A stretch of 64,000 bases of DNA from Dromiciops gliroides (lineage: Eukaryota; Chordata; Mammalia; Microbiotheria; Microbiotheriidae): contig NC_057861.1 in assembly GCF_019393635.1 (NCBI RefSeq), forward strand, positions 543,254,211 through 543,318,210. The letters run 5' to 3'. A program made the position numbers and the translations under genes. Under the pieces are notes generated by a model that saw only the letters and a list, made by a program, of their open reading frames with translations, did no database searches and was not told the DNA's origin. Positions 56,941-64,000 of this stretch are shown piece after piece. Every line of letters begins with the position of its first letter. Positions within the stretch are counted from its first letter, which is position 1.

Positions 56941-57169
56941 TGCATGCAGACTACGCGTATATGTATGTACATATGTATACATAAATATACAAAAATCAAG
57001 CAAACTAGATGTTGCTGTATGGCTTGCCAGCCACTAGGGGGAAGCAGAGACTAATACCTGTTCAGGAAACAGATTGTTTCCTAAAGAGCCTAACTGGCAT
57101 TCTTAGGAAATAACAGTAATAAAATCAACAGCACAATGGATTTGAAAGGACAACTAACACAACTAGTTA

Positions 57170-57417
57170 TCGTTCAGTCATTTCAGTCATATCTTACTAT
57201 TTGCAACCCCTTTTGCAGTTTTCTTCATAGAGATACTGGAGTGGTTTGCCACTTTCTTCTCCAGCTCATTTTACAGATGAGGAAACTGAGGCCAACAAAG
57301 TATAAGTGACTTTCCCAGCATCACACAGCTAGTAGTGTCTTTGGCCAAATTTGAACTCAGATCTTCCTAACTCTCAGCCTGGCACGCTATCTATCCACTG
57401 TGCCACTCAGCTGCCCT
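57170..57417 (-). mobile_element. Mar1-like SINE, long form, reverse
   Basis: TTCAGTCATTTCAGTCATAT, GGAGTGGTTTGCCACTTTCT, CAGATGAGGAAACTGAGGCC, then the shared core and CCACTCAGCTGCCC. Reverse partner type of 44474-44700. Confidence 0.85.
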
Positions 57418-57564
57418 TAATACTACTACTAGTATTACATCAATGAGATAATTAGCAAATTCGGAAAACATAAGAAGTGAGTTTTTGTCTATTAAAGTTG
57501 GGGGTGGGATTTTTTTTTAAGGGTCATAATCAATGGGTAAATTTCAAAATAAATTTCATTTACA

Positions 57565-57897
57565 TACTCATAACAAAAAGGATTAGTCTGTTGTATGCTG
57601 GCAACTGTGCAAGGTGCTGAGGGAATAAATTCAAAGAATAAAATGGGGGGCAGCTAGGCAGTGCAGTGGATAAAGTACCAGCCCTGGATTCAGGAGGACC
57701 TGAGTTCAAATCTAGTTTCAGACACTTGACACTCACTAGTTGTGTGACCCTGGGCAAGTCACTTAACCCTCACTGCCCTGCCAATAAATTAAAAAAAAAA
57801 AAAAGAAAGAATAAAATGATCCCTACTCTCAAAGAGCTAATATTCTAAGGGAGGACAAGTACATTTACAAGTACAAGGATAAAGAAAGGTGACTGGA
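57565..57897 (-). mobile_element. L2-type LINE 3' end, reverse, split by SINE
   Basis: GTGCAAGGTGCTGAGGGAAT before and CTACTCTCAAAGAGCTAATA after the SINE read as the complement of an L2-type 3' end. Confidence 0.55.
57646..57805 (+). mobile_element. WSINE1-like SINE with perfect TSD
   Basis: Forward copy, older subtype; 13-bp duplication AAAGAATAAAATG at 57633-57645 and 57806-57818. Confidence 0.93.
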
Positions 57898-58130
57898 CCT
57901 GTGATGTCAATGGTATGTAAGGAACTCCCTAGCCAGGAGATTCCAGAGTTTTCATAGCTCCATAGTAAAGAAAATCCCTAGTGAGGAACCCACCTTTGCT
58001 ATATCTTATGGTTTAAGAGAGTTACCTAGACTAATGAAAGGATGTTACTTGCTTAAGGTTCCATAACCAGTAGGTGTCTTCCTGGCTTAAGGATGGCTCT
58101 CTATTTACTACGTCATGTTGCCTATATATA
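57898..58130 (-). repeat. third marsupial CORE-SINE type, reverse
   Basis: TGTGATGTCAATGGTATGTA, AGGAACTCCCTAGCCAGGAG, GAGAGTTACCTAGACTAATG, GGATGGCTCTCTATTTACTA: a family I recognise as common in marsupials but cannot name with certainty. Confidence 0.6.
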
Positions 58131-58459
58131 TACATATATATAAAAGCATAGAGGAAAAATAAAAGAATAAATTCTAATAAATGCAAAATAGAGAAGAAAA
58201 GCACTAGAATTTGGGGGGCTGGAGGGGGGAATAGGTTAGGAAAAGCGTTGTGTAAAAGATGGGGATTGAGGTTTGAAGAAAGAGAAATTTTGTGATGTCA
58301 AGGAGAGTAGGTGCATTCCAGGGATGGGGGATATCAGGTTCAAAAGCACAAAACTGAGAGATGGAGCACTGAGAACAGAGGTCAGTTTGGTGGGATCACA
58401 AGAGTATGGGAAGCTGTACCACTGAGGGATGTCCAATGAGGTTATAAAGATAGGTTGGG

Positions 58460-58872
58460 AAACATACTATTCATCTCCAAAGAAAGAACTGATATTGATG
58501 GAACACAGACTGAAGCATGCTATTTTTCACTTTCTTTCATTTTTCTCTCTTTATTCAAGTTCTCTTGTACAAAATGACTAATATGGTAATGTTTTACATC
58601 ATCATACATGTATAACCCATACCTGCTTACCACCTCAGAGAGGGGGTAGAGAAGGGAGGGATAATAACTGGAACTCAAAACTATAAATAAAAAAGTTTAT
58701 CATTAAAAAAAGAAGAAGATGATACATACAGAGTAGAGCAAAGTAATGTTACAGGGAAAAAGGCATTAGGATCAGGGGGGATCAGGGAAAGGCCTGAAGA
58801 ACATGGCATTTGGATTGAGTCTTGAAGGGATTCTACGAGTCATTTGGAACTCACAACTACTATAGCAACTTT

Positions 58873-58915
<43 letters not shown>

Positions 58916-59184
58916 CAATTGGGGTTAAGTGACTTGCCCAGGGTCACACAGCCAGTAAGTGTTAAGTGTCTGAGGCCAGATTTGAACTCAGGTACTCCTG
59001 ACTCCAGAACTGGTGCTTTATCCACTGCGCCACCTAGCTGCCCCAGCTATAGCAACTCTTTAGGCTTAAGTCCTATCCCATTATCACTGCTTATCTGTGG
59101 CTTGAAATAATGGAAGCACTACAATGATCTAAACAAATAAATGAATGTCTGTCTGTCTCTCACTTCCTCTCTCTTTCAAAAAAA
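58460..59184 (+). mobile_element. L1 3' end with probable 3' transduction
   Basis: L1 tail (58460-58712: GACTGAAGCATGCTATTTTT, GGAACTCAAAACTATAAATA, A-run) followed by about 465 bp of non-L1 sequence that ends with AATAAA (59136-59141) and, 36 bp later, a poly(A) run (59178-59187). A 14-bp duplication AAAGATAGGTTGGG (58446-58459 and 59185-59198) flanks the whole block, and the host L2 reads on across it. Includes a SINE at 58871-59046. Confidence 0.75.
58871..59046 (-). mobile_element. WSINE1-like SINE with (GT)n and TSD
   Basis: Reverse-strand full copy; CTATAGCAACT at 58860-58870 and 59047-59057. A (GT)n of about 17 units at 58879-58912 sits between the T-run and GAGGCAATTGG. Confidence 0.94.
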
Positions 59185-59431
59185 AAAGATAGGTTGGGCC
59201 AGGTAACAAAGAGCTTTAAAAGCTAAACAGAAGAGTTTCTATTTTATCCTAGAAGCAATAGGAAGTCAGGAGAGTTATTGAGTAGAGGAGTGACATGATC
59301 AGAGATGCTTGTGGGTGGATCAATTTAAGAGCTATAAAGAGGATGGACTGGAGTAGGAAAAAGACTTAAAGCACAGATAAATTAGAATGTTGTTGCAATA
59401 ATCAAGGACGGAGGGAGTGATGGCATGAAAA

Positions 59432-60590
59432 TTCCTCCAATCCCTCTACTTCTCTGTACTTTCTCCATCATTTCTGCTCTGATATCACTTTCCTGCCTCC
59501 TAAAAGTAACGAGTTTAACTCCACATCATCCTCTGCTCTTGGCCTTGTAACTCACTGCCACTCATTCCTTTTGAAACCGTAGCCATGGATTACTCCAATG
59601 ATCCAACTCTTATGCTTCCATTCACATGCTTTTTGAAAGGCAGTGGAAACAAGACAACTCCACTGCCTAGGTACCCTACAAATTTATGTTACACACCTCA
59701 GTGGGACCCACACTACAGCAGTATTCCTCCCTAGTTGATTCTCTAATTCACTCTCCACAAAAGCTATGCTAGAACTTTTCTCTACTCAAGCTCTTCCCAG
59801 GATCTCTCCCACCCCCTACTCTCAGCTGATCATTTGGCCTCTTAAGTGGCTGAGAAAATTGAGGCCATTCTCTGTGAACTCCTCCTACTCCCCTTTTCTT
59901 CATCTCAAAAATCTCTGGCATCTTTTACTTTCTCCTCTCTTGACCTAGTCTCTAATAAGGAAATAAGGTCTTTCTCCTTATCAAAGCCACCTCCAAACAA
60001 GTACCCTTTGATTACACATGCATATGCACACACCCATGCTTTCATGGCTCTCCATTTTCTCCATATTGACAACTCATTCATACTTCCCCTCTCTCATTAA
60101 TCTTCAACCTCCAGGTTCTCTATTGATTCTTTCCCTATTGCTTTCAAATATAAGAATGAGACTCCTCAATCTTTTTTTTTTTAAATCTTCACTACACACT
60201 ATGATCCCAAAGCTATCACCTTTGCTTGCCCAGCTAAACTTCTAGAAAAACAATCTACACTAGCTGCTGCCACATTCTGTCCTCTTTTTCTCATTCCTCA
60301 ACCCTTTGCAATCTGACTTCCAACCTTAAGAGCTTTCTCCAAAATTACCAATGATTTAATTGCCATATTTGATGGTCTCTTCTCAGTCCTCATCCCATTC
60401 TTGACCACCCTGCTACACTGGACACTGCTGATCTCCCCAACAGTCCAGCCTCTCTGAGTTGTGTGACACAACTCTTTTGATATTCTTCCTATTTGCCTGA
60501 ATGGTCTTCAGTCTCCTCTGCCAACTTATCATTCATATCACACCTCCTATCCTAACGATTTATCTGGGCCTTCTTCTCTACTCAGTCTAT
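59432..60590 (+). mobile_element. L2/CR1-clade LINE relic, upstream part
   Basis: Broken frames give KVAEKIEAILCELL-like and [18 protein letters not shown]-like pieces, ending at a GLLLYSVYI-like stretch (CTTCTCTACTCAGTCTATAT), where the reverse transcriptase is interrupted. It resumes at about 61135. Many breaks. Confidence 0.65.
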
Positions 60591-61134
60591 ATTTCATTTA
60601 AATTGTCTTAGTAAGATTCTGAAGATCACCTGGGAGGATAAGATATGAGACACTGAGGTCCTCTCTCCAACTAAACTGTCAAACATTCAAACTCTACTGC
60701 AGAGAGTGCAACTCCCAAGGGCTGGTCATGTTGTTCGAATGCCAAATGGACATTTGCCTAAAAGACTATTTTATGGACAACTCACACAGGGCAAGCATTC
60801 ACATGGTGGTCAGAAAAAGTGATATAAGGACACTCTCAAGGTCATTCTTTAGAACTGTGGAATTGATTGCACGACATGGGAGACACTGGCACAGGGCTGC
60901 TCAGCATAGCATACATACCCTCATCAGAAAAGTTGCTCAATGAGCAAAGCAGAATTGAAGTAGCTCAAAAGAAATGCAAGGTATGCAAATTTAGAGAATC
61001 CAAACCAAATGTTCACATGGACTATTTGTGCCCTACCTATGGTAGAGTATTCCAAACTCATATTGGTCTGATCAGACAGTCAGATATCATTTTGGTCCTT
61101 TTCAAGAACAGACAACAACCAACCAAGCAACCAT
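60590..61134 (+). mobile_element. 5'-truncated non-LTR element (zinc-finger tail) inside L2
   Basis: In decayed frames reads QLPRAGHVVRMPNGHLPKRL, then TQGKHSHGGQKK, NCGID-TWETLAQ, and the Cys-rich tail KKCKVCKFRESKPNVHMDYL followed by GRVFQTHIGLIR. This is a C-terminal region I know from vertebrate endonuclease/reverse-transcriptase elements (clade not certain). Tail ACAACAACCAACCAAGCAA. Several breaks. Confidence 0.65.
60889..61054 (+). repeat. 166-bp near-identical repeat, copy 2
   Basis: Partner of 56399-56564; here the segment is embedded in its natural element context on both sides. Confidence 0.9.
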
Positions 61135-62190
61135 ATTCTCTCACAGTGACTTCATTACATTCTATGAGTTTAGTTATCATCTCTGCTGATGACTTAACAG
61201 ATATGCAGCTATATTTTTCTCCAATCTTCAGTCCTACATCCCAAGTTGCCTATTGGACATCTCAAACTAGAACACATTTCAAACTCAATAGATCCCAAAC
61301 TGAAATCATTACCTTCCCTCTCTCTAAGCAAACACTCCCTTTTCCAAATGTCCCCATTTCTGGCAAAGATACCATCATATTTTCAGTCTATCAGGCTCAT
61401 AACCTCAGAATTATCCTTGACATCTCACTCCTCCTCACCCCACAGAGGCAATCAGTTGCCATATTTTGCCATTTCTAGCTCTTTTATCCAGCCCCTCTCA
61501 TTCACACAGCCACCATCTTAGTTCAAGCCCTCAAATTTAGACTAAACTATTGTAGACTAGACCACTGGTCTCTCTGCCTGAAGTTTCTCCCCACTTCAGT
61601 CTATCCTCCACACTAGCCACCAAAGTAATTTCTCCTTGCTAGTAGATGTGACCATGCCACTCCCCTACTCAACAAACTCCTCCACTTACCTACTGCCTCT
61701 TCAATAAAACATAAATGCCTATGTTTAGCTTTTAAAGCCCTCAACAACATGGCTCCAACTTGTTTTTCCAGCTTCATAATATATTATTCTCCCTCCCACA
61801 ATCTGTGATCCAGACAAATTGGTCTTCTCTCTTTTCTTTTCCTCACACAACATTCAATATCCTGTTCTCCATCCCTTTGAACTGACAATACTTGGTGTCC
61901 AAAGTACACTATCCTCCTCTCATTCGCCTCATACAATTCCCTTCTTCTTCTTCTAGACACAGGTCAAAAATTAGTTACTACACAAAGCCTTTGCTTATTC
62001 AAACTGCCACTGTCCTCTCTCCCTAACTACTTGGTATTTACTTTATATTTATTTTGTGTACGTGCGTGTATTTGTCTCTGCCTTTAAAATGTAAGGTTCC
62101 TTAAGGAAAAAAAGACTTTCATGATTATTTGTATGCCAGTGCCTGGCAGAGTTGGCACTTAACAAATGCTTACTGACTGCATTAATATTT
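61135..62190 (+). mobile_element. L2/CR1-clade LINE relic, downstream part
   Basis: Resumes with DFITFYEFSYHLC-like sequence, then LPFPNVPISGKDTIIFSVYQ and AHNLRIILDISLLLTP, and ends with CCAGTGCCTGGCAGAGTTGG, TTAACAAATGCTTACTGACT. Non-functional. Confidence 0.75.
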
Positions 62191-62609
62191 ATCAGCATAG
62201 GAGTAAGAACAAATGCTTTAGTCAAAATACAAAATAGAAAAAATTTTTATAAAAATTCTTCTCTCTTTCAAGGGTAGGATTCCACAATTAAACATAAGAA
62301 ATGAAGTTGGCGTTTTTTCTTTATTTCAGCTCTGGATTTTCCCAATTAAATCTTTATAGGTAGGAAGGCAGAATAACATCTGAGTTTCCTTATATTCCAA
62401 AACCACAAACTTTGTGCCTTTTCTGAGAACCATATACAGATCTAGTTTTTAAAAAGCAGCCAAGACAGAGGTGCTTTTATTAAATTATTATCTTAAACAT
62501 GTGATTTCCTGGTAAAAGGTGATAGGGGCCTAATTACTCCAAAAGGTACTTGCCACTAGATGAAAGTTTGTTTTGTTTTTTTAATTCATGCTTATAAATT
62601 TATCATGGT
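62191..62609. other. unrecognised AT-rich spacer
   Basis: No exon or repeat family seen. Confidence 0.45.
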
Positions 62610-63114
62610 GTGGTGGTTAAGAATTGGAAATCGAACAGATGTCCATCAATTGGGAAATGGCTAAACAAGCTGTGGTATATGATGGTGATGGAATGTTATT
62701 GTGCTGTAAAAAATGACAAGCAGGATGATTTCAGAAAGGCCTGGAAAGACTTACATGAACTGATGTATAACAAAGTGAACATAACCAGAAGAACATTGTA
62801 CACATTAACAGCAATACTGTTTGATGAAGAACTGTGAACGATTTAGCTATTCTCAGCAATACAATGATCCCCAACAATCCCAAAGGACTAATAATGAAGC
62901 ATACTATCTTTCTCCAGAGAAAGAATGGATATTGCTTGAACACAGACTGAAGCATGCTATTTTTCATGTTCTTTCTTTTTTTCCTCCTTTTTTTTGCACA
63001 TATATAACATATCTTATTGTTTACTGCCTCAGGGAGGGGGGAGTTGAGGGAGGAAGGGAGGGGCAGAACTTGGAACTCAAAACTTTAAATAAAAATGTTT
63101 ATATAAAAAAAAAT
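62610..63114 (+). mobile_element. L1 3' end
   Basis: GTCCATCAATTGGGAAATGG, ATGATGGTGATGGAATGTTA, CACAGACTGAAGCATGCTAT, CTCAGGGAGGGGGGAGTTGA, AACTCAAAACTTTAAATAAA, tail. Same subfamily as the L1 part at 58460-58712. Confidence 0.84.
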
Positions 63115-64000
63115 GTATCACAAATGTCTGTTTTGGAGAAAGGAAGTAATGAGCCACTATATTAAGGGCTGCCTTTTGATTCAATTGACTCAATTAATTA
63201 CTAGAACAGTCTAATCACAAACCTTATAAAATAAACAAGCTCCTATGTACAAAACTTACACCACAATAAAGTTAATTCCACAACAATTAACACTATTTAA
63301 ATCACAAGTAATGTGAAGTGTCTTCTTTAATTCCTGTGTCATCAAAAGTTAAAACAAGATCTTGCACACAAATTTGTAACAAGTATATTTTCTGAGCTCA
63401 AACCACAGATCCAGGAGCACTTTGGGGGAATTGATGAAAATACAAAAGAAATTTTCAGATTTCAAAATATATTTAACTGTATAGTTGAAGAGCTTCCAGC
63501 TAACCTTCAAATGAAAGTAATCTACAACATAAAAAAAAGCAATGCTACAAGGCAAATATAAAAATAATCTAATAAAATTCTAAAAATGCTCTCCAAGTGT
63601 TGAATGGGCTCGATTAAATTCATATGCTTCTGGACTGATTATCAATATTTGGCAGTACCTGTGTAAAAAGACACTTTCAAAGATAAGCAAGCAAAATCTT
63701 ACTATAGAGCTGTATTAACAGATCAAAATTTGCAATCGATTCTGAGGATGGGAACACTGACTTTGAACTTCAATTAAGCAAAATGTTATCCTCCCCCCCC
63801 CCCCCCAAATTACATTCTTCTCATTAGTAGACCTGCACTGCAACAACTTTACTTTTAGTTGTGGGGCACAAAATTCCAATCACTGAGACAGAGCTCCAAG
63901 CATGATCAAATTATTAGAGATCTCAATGGTCCCTAATTATTTGAGTCCAAGACCTTCCTCATGGCCAGGGACTCCTCTGCTTGAGGAAAAATTGCTTTTA
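63115..64000. other. right edge, DAGLB intron presumed
   Basis: No exon found in a careful look at the minus strand for the first DAGLB exons. C-run at 63792-63807. Nothing else recognised. Confidence 0.4.

Larger units (their letters stand above)
58131..59430 (-). mobile_element. L2-type LINE relic, reverse, with large insertion
   Basis: 58200-58459 and 59199-59430 are the two halves (AGGTGCATTCCAGGGATGGG; then TTTCTATTTTATCCTAGAAG, GGAGTGACATGATCAGAGAT, the complement of an L2 reverse-transcriptase C-terminal part). The block 58460-59184 separates them. Confidence 0.65.

Noticed and set aside
60867-61478. 203-codon open frame, the longest in the window
   Set aside because: Runs from the zinc-tail element into the L2 relic; fossil retroelement sequence, not a host gene.
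63590-63680. Possible DAGLB upstream exon after TTTTTACACAG on the minus strand
   Set aside because: The following sequence does not encode the expected DAGLB N-terminal membrane region in any frame.

Overview
This is vertebrate intronic and genic DNA, almost certainly from a marsupial. The evidence is a dense population of short SINEs with a marsupial CORE-SINE-type sequence (WSINE1/Mar1-like, starting GGGGCAGCTAGGTGGCGCAG), marsupial-type L1 3' ends, CR1/L2-clade LINE relics and small hAT transposons. The young, abundant WSINE1-like copies favour an Australidelphian marsupial such as a dasyurid; this is inferred from remembered repeat families, not from a search. Every protein-coding exon I could support belongs to one of two single-copy host genes.

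Layout. Positions 1-28.6 kb hold RAC1 on the plus strand. Exon 1 and the promoter lie upstream of the window. Exons 2, 3, 3b, 4, 5 and 6 and the 3'UTR are present. The 57-bp cassette exon 3b, which makes the RAC1b splice form, is intact and in frame. Exon 5 carries three apparent one-base indels and one substitution relative to the invariant Rac1 protein, clustered over its C-terminal GTPase core and G4 box; an assembly error is more likely than a dead gene. Positions 28.6-33.6 kb are intergenic, with an L2-type LINE and an L1 3' end. From about 33.6 kb to beyond the right edge lies DAGLB on the minus strand, tail-to-tail with RAC1. Thirteen exons are resolved (34,890-52,427), with consistent splice phases and no frameshift. 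They run from the third and fourth membrane segments through the GHSLG lipase site to the C-terminus. The first exons were not found and are probably to the right. The RAC1-DAGLB convergent pair matches the order on human 7p22.

Repeats fill most of the rest. I list about 30 WSINE1-like SINEs, many with perfect 10-20 bp target-site duplications, plus older MIR-like SINEs, L1 5' and 3' pieces, L2/CR1 relics, hAT elements and simple repeats. The right third (53-64 kb) is a nested pile of LINE relics. It includes a block that looks like an L1 3' transduction (58,460-59,184) and two 166-bp segments about 98% identical, 4.5 kb apart.

Function. RAC1 is a Rho-family GTPase of the cytoskeleton and NADPH oxidase. 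DAGLB is a membrane serine lipase that makes 2-arachidonoylglycerol. They are neighbours, not a pathway. I found no bacterial features, CRISPR, RNA genes or novel multi-gene system. The most notable items are the conserved RAC1b exon, the damaged RAC1 exon 5, the candidate 3' transduction and the local 166-bp duplication.
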